NCBI RefSeq assembly: GCF_000717745.1
Contig: NZ_JOBH01000028.1
Location: forward strand, 1-53,592
DNA length: 53,592 bases
Direction of reading: 5' to 3'
Source of the DNA: Streptomyces violens
GTDB lineage: Bacteria; Actinomycetota; Actinomycetes; Streptomycetales; Streptomycetaceae
Shown here: piece after piece, positions 35,707 through 44,903 of the stretch
Layout: each line of letters starts with the position of its first letter
Numbering within the stretch: position 1 is the first letter of the stretch
Position numbers and translations under genes: made by a program
The notes under the pieces: model-generated
Seen by the model: the letters and a program-made list of their open reading frames with translations, nothing else
What the model was told of the DNA's origin: nothing
Database searches by the model: none

Positions 35707-36435
35707 TCAGCGAGGGCGCCAGGTGCGGATTTCCAGGTGGGTGATGTGCGCGGTGGGGTCGATGCGGCCGGTCTCGGTCAGCCATTGGTGGATGGCGGCG
35801 GTGACGTCGCCGCCGGCGGCGTCGACGCGGGCGGCGACGTCGGTGGCGGCGAAGCCGCCGGTGGCGGCGGAGCCGTAGGAGCGTTCTTCGGTGTGGTCGG
35901 TGCGCTGGATGACGTCGCGGCGGATGCCTGGTGAGTCGGTGCGGCTGCCGGAGGTGTGCAGGTAGCCGGTCTTGTTCATCCGGACGGTGAAGGCCAGGCG
36001 GAGGTTTTGGCGGGCGGCTTCGGCGATCAGGGGGCGCAGGCGGGTGGAGCCGGAGGCGATGGCCTGGGCGCCGACGCGGCCCGTTCCGGTGCCGGTGGGG
36101 GTGACCAGCACGGCCTTGGAGCGGACGCGGGCGCGGGTGCCGGCGGCGGTGGTGCGGCGGGTGATGTGCGGTGCGGCCAGGGCTGCGAGTTCGCTGACCT
36201 CGATGATGCCGGCGGTTTGGACGGCGGCCAGGACGTGGGTGAGGGCGGGGACGAAGGCGGCGCCTTTGTTGCGTGTGTAGAACTGGCTGACCAGGGAGGG
36301 GTCGCGGCCGAGCATGCGGGCGACGTCGCGCTTGGTGAAGCCGGCGGCGGTGAGTTGGTCGGTCAGGCGCGCGGCTTCGTTCAGCTCAGGCTTCTTCCGG
36401 CCGCGGGCCGGGCGCCGTCGGGAGCGGGGCGGCAT
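35707..36435 (-). CDS. Tpc-like terminal protein candidate
   Basis: A 242-residue basic protein. The start is very Arg-rich (MPPRSRRRPARGRKK), followed by an HTH (FTKRDVARMLGRDPSLVSQF) and a beta-rich C-terminus ending HITHLEIRTWRPR. The layout (basic, N-terminal HTH, about 240 residues, gene directly after a Tac-like gene) matches Tpc, the terminal protein of plasmid SCP1, as I recall it. Tpc attaches covalently to DNA 5' ends and primes end patching. The ATG directly abuts the TAA of the preceding gene. The match is from memory. Confidence 0.5.
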   Translation of the reverse strand: MPPRSRRRPARGRKKPELNEAARLTDQLTAAGFTKRDVARMLGRDPSLVSQFYTRNKGAAFVPALTHVLAAVQTAGIIEVSELAALAAPHITRRTTAAGTRARVRSKAVLVTPTGTGTGRVGAQAIASGSTRLRPLIAEAARQNLRLAFTVRMNKTGYLHTSGSRTDSPGIRRDVIQRTDHTEERSYGSAATGGFAATDVAARVDAAGGDVTAAIHQWLTETGRIDPTAHITHLEIRTWRPR

Positions 36436-38700
36436 TTAAGCCTCCCCGCGGGCTTGGGCGAGGGAAGTGCGGCCGGCGTCGCGCAGGGAGAGCAGGTCCT
36501 CTTCGCTGGCGGGGGCGGGCACGGGGCCGGGGAGGTGGCCCTTGTGCAGGTAGTCACCGGGGTTGCCGTGGTGGGGCCAGTTCTGGGGCTGGGTGAGGTA
36601 GAGGGCGTCGGTGCGGAAGGCGACGACGGTGCCGGGCGGGGTGTGCAGGGCCCCGGCGAAGGCGTTGTCTTCGCGGTGGCGTTGGGTGAGGAGGGCGGCG
36701 CGAGCGGCGGACCAGATCCCGGCGGACCATTCGGGGTGGGCGTGGGGGTCGCGGCTGAAGCCGGTGGCGCGTTGCCAGGTGATGGTCTCCTCGTCGAAGC
36801 CGATGATCTCGGCGTCCGGGGGGACGTCGCGTTCGGCGCTGCGGGGCGTGGTGCCGGTGACGGTGCGGGGGCGCTGGGCGAAGGAGCCGATGCCGTAGAG
36901 CAGCAGGGACCGTACCGCGCGGGAGGCGAGGTGGGCGGCGGTGCGCTGGGCGGGTGTGCCGGCGAGGTCGGCCTGGGCGGCCAGGCCTGCCCAGGCTTCC
37001 TTGAGTTTCTTGGACCAGTCGTCCAGGGGTTTGCCGTCCTCCCACAGGATGCCGTCGAGGATTTCGATCTTCCAGGGGGCGAGGGGGTTGGTGAGGGCCG
37101 TGTGAAGTTCGGCGCCGCCGGCCCAAGTGGTGAAGGTAGTGCCGGGGGCGTGAGGGTAGTGCCAGGCGCGTTCGCCCGGGGCGGGGGCCGGGAGGAGGCC
37201 GACGTGGTTCCAGCCGTGGGGGACGGTGACCCGGACGTGCCAGTGTCCGCAGCCGTACAGGGCGCGGGTCTGCTCCTTCTCCGACCAGGAGGCGAAGGTG
37301 GTTGCGGTGATGCGGTGGGGGGTGCCGACGGGGGATTTCCAGGTGTGCTTGGCGTAGGCGAAGGTGCGGTCGTACTCGAACAGGGCGGGGAGCTGGTCGG
37401 GGACGCGGGGCGGGGTGAGCAGTTCGTTGCGGCCCTGGCCGGCGGTGGCGTGCAGCAGGCCGCGCAGTTCCTCGGAGAGGACCGGGTAGCCGTCGGCCCA
37501 CTGGCCGCGCTGGGGGATGGTGCGGGTCCACAGATCCCGGCCGGTCTGGGAGGGCGAGCCCATGATCACGGCGTCGTTCCAGTGGTGGCGCAGGGCCTGC
37601 CACAGCAGGACGAAGGCGTCGCGGATGGTCTCGGGGTCGGCGCCGCCGGTGTCGAACCACTCCCCCACCGACCGGATCTCCACGTGGCCCTCGCCGTTCT
37701 CCCGCTGGTAGCGGCCCACGGGGTTGCGGGGGTGGACGAAGTGCCCGGCCATCCGGTCCTTGCCCCGGCCGGTGTCGGTGCGCCAGCCGGGCGTGGGGGC
37801 GTTCAACCAAGCGGCGACCGCATCGCGCAGATAGGGGTAACGGTGCGCGTCACGGTGCCAGGGATCACCGGCAGTGATGTAGATCCGCTCCACGCCATCA
37901 GGCAGGGTGTGGAAGACGGCGGTGAGGATCTCGGCCGCGGAGGCGGTGGGCAGGGTCAGCTGGTGGGTCTGATTGCGGTGCACCATCCGTCCGGTGGCGG
38001 CGTCCAGGAAGACGGTGGAGCGGGCCTGCTGAGTGAAGTTCGGCCGGGTGGAGGCCAGGTTCGGGGTGTGGGCGAACCACCGCTCCCCCTCCTCGCCTTG
38101 GGGAATGGAGGGCAGCGTGCGCGGCCCACCCAGGGCCTGCGGCGCTGTGGCAGGCGGCGGTGACGGCTCGGAGGCAGGGGCCATGGTGGGGGCCTGCGAG
38201 GTGGCTGCCGCGGCGGGCGGTGGCACAGGAACAGAAGCCTGCGCGGCCGGGGGCGTCTGCTGGGCCGGGGCGCTCGTCGGCGACGGGAGGGACCCGGGCG
38301 TCTGGGGCGGCACGCTCCCGGTTGCTGGGCCGGCGGCAGGAGCGGCGGGATACATTGTCGGGGCCACAGCTCCGGCAACCGGAACCTCCGGCGCGGGCGC
38401 CGGGGCGGGGGCGTTCACCACGTCCTCGGTGGGAGTCTGCGGTGCGAGCTCTTGCGACGCCGCGGGGATGGCGGTGAGGTGATCGGGGGCCAGTTCCGGG
38501 GCGAGGGCGACGACTTCGGCCAAGCTCAGCCCGGCGGCCGGGGCGATCCGCTCCGCCTTGGCCTTCGCATGGCCCGCCAGCTGGGCGACCCGCTTGTCGC
38601 GGTCGGCCTCCAGCTTGGCCAGCGCGGCCCGGGCCTTCTTGATCTCATCCCGCACCGCGCGCAGTTCGCCCAGGGCGTTGGCGTAGGCCTTGGCATCCAT
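36436..38700 (-). CDS. Tac-like telomere-associated protein with a PolB-like palm
   Basis: A 754-residue protein. Residues 1-60 form a helix, 90-200 a Pro/Ala-rich linker. The C-terminal 330 residues look like a degenerate B-family, protein-primed DNA polymerase palm: EYDRTFAYA (442-450, D444; motif A), TTWAGGAEL (524-532), a helix LDDWSKKLKEAW, LASRAVRSLLLYGIGSF (591-607; motif B position with R for K) and VVAFRTDALYLT (692-703, D698; motif C with one Asp). Such order is the family's signature order. In SCP1 Tac works with Tpc. The palm reading is inference. Confidence 0.6.
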   Translation of the reverse strand: MDAKAYANALGELRAVRDEIKKARAALAKLEADRDKRVAQLAGHAKAKAERIAPAAGLSLAEVVALAPELAPDHLTAIPAASQELAPQTPTEDVVNAPAPAPAPEVPVAGAVAPTMYPAAPAAGPATGSVPPQTPGSLPSPTSAPAQQTPPAAQASVPVPPPAAAATSQAPTMAPASEPSPPPATAPQALGGPRTLPSIPQGEEGERWFAHTPNLASTRPNFTQQARSTVFLDAATGRMVHRNQTHQLTLPTASAAEILTAVFHTLPDGVERIYITAGDPWHRDAHRYPYLRDAVAAWLNAPTPGWRTDTGRGKDRMAGHFVHPRNPVGRYQRENGEGHVEIRSVGEWFDTGGADPETIRDAFVLLWQALRHHWNDAVIMGSPSQTGRDLWTRTIPQRGQWADGYPVLSEELRGLLHATAGQGRNELLTPPRVPDQLPALFEYDRTFAYAKHTWKSPVGTPHRITATTFASWSEKEQTRALYGCGHWHVRVTVPHGWNHVGLLPAPAPGERAWHYPHAPGTTFTTWAGGAELHTALTNPLAPWKIEILDGILWEDGKPLDDWSKKLKEAWAGLAAQADLAGTPAQRTAAHLASRAVRSLLLYGIGSFAQRPRTVTGTTPRSAERDVPPDAEIIGFDEETITWQRATGFSRDPHAHPEWSAGIWSAARAALLTQRHREDNAFAGALHTPPGTVVAFRTDALYLTQPQNWPHHGNPGDYLHKGHLPGPVPAPASEEDLLSLRDAGRTSLAQARGEA

Positions 38701-38726
38701 GTCGGTTCCTAAAGAAGACGGTGCGG

Positions 38727-39332
38727 TCAGCGGGTGGTGGAACGGTAGGCGATGGCACCGCCGGAGTCCGAGGGCAGGCGGGTGCCAAGAAGCAGCTCCG
38801 CGAGCGCGCGGTCGGCCGCGGGCCCGGGTGCCAGATGGGTGGTGGGGGCAGCGAGGTCGGTGACGTGGCCGGCCAGGCGTGCCCCGAGGAAGGCGTGGCG
38901 GCCGCGGTCGTCCTTCTCCCACGTCTCCAGACCGGTCAGGACCGCCACCACATAGCCGGACAGCGTCACCGGCAGCACTCCCCCGGCCGCCACGCTCACC
39001 GGATCACACCGCCACCAGCCACGCAACGCCTTCCGCAGGTCTTCGGGCGGCAATGCGGCGGAGAAGCCGATCCAGTCGCGGTCGCTCCCCTGCACCGCCT
39101 TTGCCGCATCCACCCGCAGCACCGCGATCTCCCGCACCGGCAGACGGTGCAGCGGAGCCGCCTCGCGGGCGGCGAGCGCCTGGACGCTCTCCAGCGGGAT
39201 CATGACGCGTACACCGCGGCGGGACAGGCCCGGCACCAGCTCGGCGCGGATGAGGCGGCGGAAGGTGGTGATGGCACAGCCCAGGGCTTCGGCGGCCTGC
39301 CCGGTCGTCAGCAGCACACACCCACCCCCCAC
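38727..39332 (-). CDS. Excisionase/MerR-type HTH protein, first gene of the terminal-protein operon
   Basis: A protein of about 201 residues. The N-terminus is a winged-helix of the excisionase type (LLTTGQAAEALGCAITTFRR then a wing with RRGVRVMIPLESVQAL). The C-terminal half is unknown. The annotated GTG at 39332 may be followed by the real GTG at 39317, which has GGGGGGT upstream. It ends 26 bases before the Tac-like gene, so it is probably co-transcribed and could regulate or bind the ends. Confidence 0.65.
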   Translation of the reverse strand: MGGGCVLLTTGQAAEALGCAITTFRRLIRAELVPGLSRRGVRVMIPLESVQALAAREAAPLHRLPVREIAVLRVDAAKAVQGSDRDWIGFSAALPPEDLRKALRGWWRCDPVSVAAGGVLPVTLSGYVVAVLTGLETWEKDDRGRHAFLGARLAGHVTDLAAPTTHLAPGPAADRALAELLLGTRLPSDSGGAIAYRSTTR

Positions 39333-39499
39333 TCAAGCGCAACCTGATATCTGATCAGGGACCGACACTAACCGGTACTCCCTGCGCCGTCAAAGCATCT
39401 GGACCAGGCGCCTTGTCGCACTCTGCAGGTTTATGGGTCTGTCGGGCGCAAGAGGTGCGGTCGCAGTCGCCCGGGGCGTCTCCGCCCGTGCGTACCGGC

Positions 39500-41059
39500 T
39501 TAAGCGCGTTCACCCCCATCGGCATGGCACTTCGCCGATCCAGAGTGCGCGGGGAGCAGGCGGACCTGGCTTGCCGACAGCTTTACCGGTTCGCGTGTCT
39601 TGGGATCCCACAAGATGGCAGTGCCGTGGGCGACGCCGAAGGAGAGATAGGGGCGCGACGGGGTGAGGCGCGGCCCCTCCCCTGACAGTCGTCCCGCCGC
39701 TACCGTCCTCTCGACGCAGGTCCACGCCGGTTCGACACCGAAGTACGCCGGCGGGTTCTCGCCTCGTTGCGCCGCAGCCACCGTCTTGTCGACGGCCGCC
39801 TCCGCGGAATGCGTGGCACGAACCGCAGCCACGAGGACGAAAACCAGCAGCAACAGCACATACAGGGCGCCATTGAAGCGCTCTCCGGGGCTGGCATACG
39901 GGTGATGCCAATGCCTGGCGAAGCCCCACCAAGCGGGAAGCAGCATGATCACACTCAGCAGCGACAGCAGTTTCACTGCCGCAGCGACCTGCCAGATGGG
40001 CGGCACCTCGAGGTCGTCCGGCGAGAGGCCCAGGGTATCGGCGTAGATGGCGTGCAGGACGGACCCGGCAGCGATGAAGGACGAGGCGACCAGCGAAGCC
40101 ACGAGCGGCACGGCCCAGGCCACCCACTCGCCCCACGTCCACTGGCGCACGAGCAGCCACAAGCCGACGAGGACCGCCGCGATCAGGCCCGTGAAGAAGA
40201 CCTGTTGGCGGCTCCACCCCTGCCCGTCCTCGCCCAGGTGTCCCAGGCCGAGTGCCAGGAAGAAGACCAGCGCCGCGACCGAGCCCAGCGCCCCCGCCCA
40301 CCACCCCTCCCGATGGATCCGGATTCCGGTCCAGAGCCCCGCGGCCATGGCCACCACCGTCACGGTGCCCCAGACCCACCATCCGCTGCCGGTGCTGCTA
40401 AAGGCGAACACGGCAGCCGCCATCGACGCGAACAGCCCCACGCAGTGCAGGGCGATACGGCGATTGGTCTCATCCTCGGGCCGAAATTTCTCCGGGCTCC
40501 GCCACCGTCCGTCCAAGGGGCGCACGGCGAGGGTGGTATGGGAGGTGCGGTCGGCAGCCGGGGCGCCGCGACGGGCCAGGTGCAGTGCCTCTCTCGGCGT
40601 GCCGGAGACTCGGATGCGGGTGTCCCACCATCCGCCACGGGCGGCCCAGCTCTTGATGCGGTAGCGCCACTCGTCCCGCGTCCCGGGGTCCTGCGCCTGA
40701 TGCCGCCAGCGCGCGTCGTAGGCGCGCCACTGCGTCATCATCTCCCGGTCGCGGACCAGGGGCTGTGCGTAGCGTACGTAGGCCTCCAGCCGTGCAGCCC
40801 GCATCGCCTTCCGCACGCGCTGGGCGGCGCCCCGATCACAGCCTCGCGCCGAGCCGAACAAGCGCACCTCGACCTCGTACACACGCGAGGACGGATCAGA
40901 CTCCAACACCTCCTCCCAGGGGCCTTCTCCACAAAGGTGATGGCCTCGCACGGGCCATCCGTGCGCCTCGAAATGTTCCTCGGCCTCGGCCCAGTCCACC
41001 TCACCACCACGAACCTCGACAAGCGTCAGGACCCGCTGGTCATATCCCACCCGCGTCAC
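39500..41059 (-). CDS. Multi-pass membrane protein of unknown function
   Basis: A 519-residue protein from the GTG at 41059 (AGGGGA eight bases upstream). The first 210 residues are soluble and charged with several Trp. From about 215 to 410 there are about seven hydrophobic segments (for example WVWGTVTVVAMAAGLW and LGSVAALVFFLALGLG). The last 110 residues are soluble. No family recognised. It lies between the two terminal-protein gene sets. Confidence 0.7.
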   Translation of the reverse strand: MTRVGYDQRVLTLVEVRGGEVDWAEAEEHFEAHGWPVRGHHLCGEGPWEEVLESDPSSRVYEVEVRLFGSARGCDRGAAQRVRKAMRAARLEAYVRYAQPLVRDREMMTQWRAYDARWRHQAQDPGTRDEWRYRIKSWAARGGWWDTRIRVSGTPREALHLARRGAPAADRTSHTTLAVRPLDGRWRSPEKFRPEDETNRRIALHCVGLFASMAAAVFAFSSTGSGWWVWGTVTVVAMAAGLWTGIRIHREGWWAGALGSVAALVFFLALGLGHLGEDGQGWSRQQVFFTGLIAAVLVGLWLLVRQWTWGEWVAWAVPLVASLVASSFIAAGSVLHAIYADTLGLSPDDLEVPPIWQVAAAVKLLSLLSVIMLLPAWWGFARHWHHPYASPGERFNGALYVLLLLVFVLVAAVRATHSAEAAVDKTVAAAQRGENPPAYFGVEPAWTCVERTVAAGRLSGEGPRLTPSRPYLSFGVAHGTAILWDPKTREPVKLSASQVRLLPAHSGSAKCHADGGERA

Positions 41060-41261
41060 GCAGCGTCCCCTTGCTCCGACTCCCCGCGGCCTTCTCCGTC
41101 CCGGGCCGGATGGCCCCTGGTCCAGTACGACCGGAACCCGGGCGTGCACGTCGGGGCACCCGCACTGCTGCGCACAGTGCGTTCAATGTCGGCGAGAAGC
41201 AACGGTGTCATGCCCGTGATCGTGCCAGCTCCCACTGACAACGACCGGACCGGCGGCGGGC

Positions 41262-41831
41262 TCAGTAGGCGAACTCGATGTAGTCGATGCCCTTGAGCTC
41301 CACCATGCGCAGCCCTCCTGTGGGTGAGACGCGGAAGTAGGCCTCACCGACCGCATCCGCGACGATGCCGCGGAGGGTCTCCTCATCCTCCTCACGCTCC
41401 CGCGCCCGGAACAGTCGGCCGATGTAGGGGGTGGGCAGTTGTTGGGTGAGGAGGCGGAAGCGGCCGGCGTCGGAGGTGCCGGCGGCTCCGGTGAATCCGA
41501 ACCATCCTCGGAAGTGCACCGTCATGCCGCCTTGTACGGAGAGCACAGAGTGGGCTTCGCTACGCACTCGCGGCTGCCACAGCCGGGCCACCTCCCGCGT
41601 GATGGCGTGGTGCAGTTGCTCGCTGGGGGCTCGCCGCCGTCCGGGAAGTGCTGCCTGTAGTTCGGCGGGTGAGATGTGCAGGCGGGCGGCCAGGGCATTG
41701 TGGCCGGTGTGACGGGAGAGGAGGAAGCGCAGGCGGACGCTGTCTGAGCGGGGTGGTTGGCGTGTCCATAGGTCCATGTCAGCGCGGTCGAGGGCGTCGG
41801 TGATGGATTCGGGGTCGAAGGCGGGGTGCAT
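41262..41831 (-). CDS. tpg: Tpg-like telomere terminal protein
   Basis: A 189-residue protein, close to the usual 184-185 residues of Streptomyces Tpg. The C-terminal half follows the Tpg pattern closely: WFGFTGAAGTSDAGRFRLLT (Tpg: RFGYTAAPGTTDDARMR), then IGRLFRAREREEDEETL, GEAYFRV and the ending IDYIEFAY. An HTH lies near 40-75 (NALAARLHISPAELQAAL). Tpg is linked to chromosome 5' ends and primes telomere patching together with Tap. No Tap homologue is visible in the window. The gene follows a transposition-like operon by 72 bases. Confidence 0.78.
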   Translation of the reverse strand: MHPAFDPESITDALDRADMDLWTRQPPRSDSVRLRFLLSRHTGHNALAARLHISPAELQAALPGRRRAPSEQLHHAITREVARLWQPRVRSEAHSVLSVQGGMTVHFRGWFGFTGAAGTSDAGRFRLLTQQLPTPYIGRLFRAREREEDEETLRGIVADAVGEAYFRVSPTGGLRMVELKGIDYIEFAY

Positions 41832-41903
41832 GTCGGCTCCTGGTCGGGGTGGATGGGGTGATGGCCGGTCGGGGTGACCGTGGAGGCCTTGTGCGGCCGG
41901 TGG

Positions 41904-43052
41904 TCAGCGCCGTTTGGCTGGTCGTCTGCGCGCGGCAGAGGGGGTGGGGGTCGGTGGCGGCAGGAGGAGGCGGCAGTATTCGAGGGCCTGGCTTACCTCG
42001 TGCTCTTCCCATTTAGGGATGAACAGGGGGTTGTTGGCGTGGGCGTAGCCGCGCAGCTCGATGAGGGCGAGTGCGGCCTGGGTCAGGGGCCGTACCCAGG
42101 GGGGCAGGTCTGCAGAGGGGGCTTGGTCGTGGTCGGGGCTGGCGGTGGTGAGGTCTGTGTGAGGGAGGTGGTTGAGCTGGTCGGGGGGCGTGCCGGTCAG
42201 GAGGTGCAGGGCGACTCGTGCGGCGTGCACGGGGTGGGCGATGCGGTTGTGGATGCGTGCGATGGCTAGCGCGAGGTGGGGGTGGGTGTGGTCCCAGCGG
42301 GTCGGTGGCAGGGGGAGAATGTGCGCGTCGGGGGGCGGCTGGGTGGCGATCATGGCGTAGTGCCGGTCTTCCCAGCGGTGGCGGCGGCCGCTGGGCGGGG
42401 TCGGCAGGCGGAACCAGGTCTCCTCCGGTCGGGCGGGGAAGGAGGTATGTGCCTGCCACCACGGGTAGGTGCCGGCCGCGGGAGGCGGTGGGGGCTGCTG
42501 GAGGTGTTGCAGGGCGGCTTCGGGGGTGTCGAGGTCGTGGTGGCGGACGGCGGAGAGCAGTTGCTGGGCGTTGTGGGTGAAGGTGCCGTGGCAGAGCAGG
42601 GTCAGCTTCAGCCGGGCGTGTTCGCGCAGGGCCAGCAGGTGTTGGATGTCGCCGGAGCTGAGGCGGTGGGCGCGGCAGATGATCAGGTGGGTGATGCCGA
42701 GTGCGGTGGTCCAGGCAGCGGTGTTGCGCCAGCTGTCATCGTTGTGGTGGGTCCATCCTGGTGCGGGGTGGAGGTCTTCCGGGGCGGGCAGGTGTTTGCC
42801 ATAGGCGCGCAGCAGGTCGTGGGCCAGGAGGGCTCTGGTCGTGGACAGGGGGGTGGGGTGAAGGGTGATGCGTCCGGCGGAGGGCCGGTGGGCGGCCAGG
42901 GCGGTGGCGGTGAGCGCGGCGTGGTCGTGTGGGTCGAAGATGAGGGTGAGGGGCGGCAGGGCGGGGTCGGTCTCGTCGGGTGACCACACCGGCTCCCAGG
43001 CCTTGGGGTCGACGAGAGGTGTGGCGGGGGTGGGGTGTGCAGTTGGAGTCAT
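41904..43052 (-). CDS. Probable degenerate TnsC-like ATPase
   Basis: A 382-residue protein whose ATG overlaps the preceding ATPase stop as ATGA. Near residues 120-155 the segment LIICRAHRLSSGDIQHLLAL resembles a Walker B and sensor region of the preceding AAA proteins (IDEAHQL), but the acidic pair is replaced (CRAH) and no Walker A is found. The C-terminal half is different. Inference: a catalytically dead third ATPase of the same module, perhaps a scaffold or target selector. It could instead be an unrelated protein. Confidence 0.5.
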   Translation of the reverse strand: MTPTAHPTPATPLVDPKAWEPVWSPDETDPALPPLTLIFDPHDHAALTATALAAHRPSAGRITLHPTPLSTTRALLAHDLLRAYGKHLPAPEDLHPAPGWTHHNDDSWRNTAAWTTALGITHLIICRAHRLSSGDIQHLLALREHARLKLTLLCHGTFTHNAQQLLSAVRHHDLDTPEAALQHLQQPPPPPAAGTYPWWQAHTSFPARPEETWFRLPTPPSGRRHRWEDRHYAMIATQPPPDAHILPLPPTRWDHTHPHLALAIARIHNRIAHPVHAARVALHLLTGTPPDQLNHLPHTDLTTASPDHDQAPSADLPPWVRPLTQAALALIELRGYAHANNPLFIPKWEEHEVSQALEYCRLLLPPPTPTPSAARRRPAKRR

Positions 43053-43822
43053 GGCCTTGTCGCGGGTCGGGGCTGGAGTTGCTTCAGCAGCAGGTGTGCG
43101 TCGTGCTGGGGGCGGCCGGTGCGGTGGGCGAGGCTGGCCAGGCGGTGGGTCAGGGAGGCCCAGCGGCGGAAGTTGCCGTGCGCCCAGGCGGTGTCGAGTG
43201 CGGTGATCAGCTGAGGGTCGGCGTCGTGCCACTGGGGGTGGAAGGCGGGCAGCACGGTGAGGAGTTCGGACTCGGTCAGCGGCTGGAGGTGGTGCCAGGT
43301 GCGGACGCGGCTGGTCAGCACGGGCTGAGCGCGCAGGGCTTTGAGGCGGTGGTCGCTGGCCAGCAGGAGCACGGCGAGGCGGGTGTGGGGATCGTCGTGG
43401 AGGAAGCGGAGGTATTCCAGACAGGAGGCGGAGAGCTGGTGGGCTTCGTCGATGGCCAGCAGCCGGGCGGGGTGGTGCAGGGCGTGGCGGATCAGGTCGT
43501 CGCAGATGCCGGGGTTCTTGGGCGCGTGGCCGGGCAGGCGCAGGGCGCGGTAGAGGCGGGTGCGCAGGTCTTCGGGGCGGGCCTGGGGGCGGACGAGCAG
43601 GGGCAGGGTGTGCCAGTGGGGGTGCTGGGCGGTCAGGGTGTGAAGGGTGAAGGTTTTTCCGCTGCCGGGGGCGCCGCTCAGGCACATCATGATCTGCTGT
43701 TCGACGGCGGCGGCAAGGGCGTGGGCGACGGCCCGCACCTGTGAGGTGGTCACGGTGCGGGCCTGGGGGAGGTTGAGGTAGTGCCGGGCCGTGGTGTGCC
43801 CGGTGGGGTCGGTGGGGGTCAT
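43049..43822 (-). CDS. TnsC/TniB-like AAA ATPase
   Basis: A 257-residue AAA+ protein with Walker A SGAPGSGKTFT, Walker B LLAIDEAHQLS and a sensor region LAVLLLASDHRL. It starts with YLNLPQARTV, which resembles the start of the neighbouring ATPase (YLNLADARVV), so the two are paralogues. TnsC/TniB proteins are ATP-dependent regulators that hand target DNA to the TnsB-type recombinase. ATGA overlaps join it to the next gene. Confidence 0.75.
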   Translation of the reverse strand: MTPTDPTGHTTARHYLNLPQARTVTTSQVRAVAHALAAAVEQQIMMCLSGAPGSGKTFTLHTLTAQHPHWHTLPLLVRPQARPEDLRTRLYRALRLPGHAPKNPGICDDLIRHALHHPARLLAIDEAHQLSASCLEYLRFLHDDPHTRLAVLLLASDHRLKALRAQPVLTSRVRTWHHLQPLTESELLTVLPAFHPQWHDADPQLITALDTAWAHGNFRRWASLTHRLASLAHRTGRPQHDAHLLLKQLQPRPATRP

Positions 43823-44903
43823 CGGCCTTCGTCCCGGCGATGGCGCTGCCTGGGGGGCCGGACCCGGCGGATGGCCCAGCGGCGATGGTCTCGTCGACTT
43901 CGTCCAGGCCGCGGCGCTTCATGCCCTCGAGGATGTGGTAGGTGATCTTGGACCACATGCGGAAGGTGCCGGCGCCGGCTTCCTGGTCGATGTAATTGAT
44001 CAGTTCGGGTGAGGCGTTGGCCCACAGGGGGTGGAAGTGCGGGATGTTCTTGAGGACTTCCTCCGCTTCCATCGGGGTGAATTCCTGCCAGATGTAGATC
44101 CGGGAGGCGAGGGCGGGTTCGTTGTAGAGGGTCTTGTAGCACTCCTCGCCGCCGATGAAGAGGACGGCGGGGCGGTTGGCTCCCTTACCGGTGTCCCACA
44201 GGTGGCGGACGAATTCGAAGCACTCGCGGCTGAACTGCTGGGCTTCGTCGAAGGCCAGGACGTAGGGGCGGCGGGCGAGGGAGTTTTTGAGGAGGGTGTC
44301 GAACTCGCTGGGGTGAGTGGGTGCCTTGCCGTCGAGGTTGAGGAGGTTGAACAGTTCCAAACGGATGTCACGCGGGGTGGGCCGGGAGCGGAACTGCAAG
44401 AACAGCACCAGGTCCGCGGCCACTTCCTTCAAGGCGGCCAGGACGGAGAAGGTCTTGCCCAGGCCGGCGTCGCCGTAGATGCAGGACATGGCGCGGGCGT
44501 CGATGGTGTCGGCGATGTTCTCCCCGGCCTCCAGGAGGGCCTCGGTGGCGACGACGCGGGCGTCGGCCAGGTTGAGGTAGAAGTCGGGCTCGGCTCCGCC
44601 TGTGTCGGCGGCCACGGGCGCAGTCTCACTGCCGGTGCCGGGGTCGGTCTCAGGGCTGCTGCCGGTGTCGGTCATGGATGCTCCTTCGGTTGAGGCAGGG
44701 GGGAGGGGCACGGCGGTGCCCAAGAGGCGGCCGCTGGGGTGATAGACGTCGATGCCGTCTCCCGGGGAGGTGCGGGGGCGCACCAGGACCTGGGCGGTGA
44801 CTTGGCCGGTGATCCAACTCGCGTGGTGGAGCCGGCCGCGCCAGTGGATGCCCTTCGGGCGCAGGATCCGGGAGTGGGTGCCGGGCGGGAGCTCAGCTCT
44901 CAT
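43819..44903 (-). CDS. TnsC-like AAA ATPase, possibly fused to a Mu-C-like barrel and frameshifted at the end
   Basis: The AAA domain (start with AAGGAG at 44675) has Walker A YGDAGLGKTFS, Walker B VLAFDEAQQFS and a sensor LFIGGEE. An in-frame start at 44903, also with a good GAGGA, adds about 76 residues (RILRPKGIHWRGR, SWITGQVTAQVLVRP) that resemble the TnsB C-terminal barrel. The frame has no stop until 41,904: a one-base loss near 43876-43885 would explain this, because the other frame continues RWAIRRVRPPRQRHRR and stops at 43819 with ATGA at the next start. The protein as sequenced therefore reads past its natural end. Confidence 0.65.
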
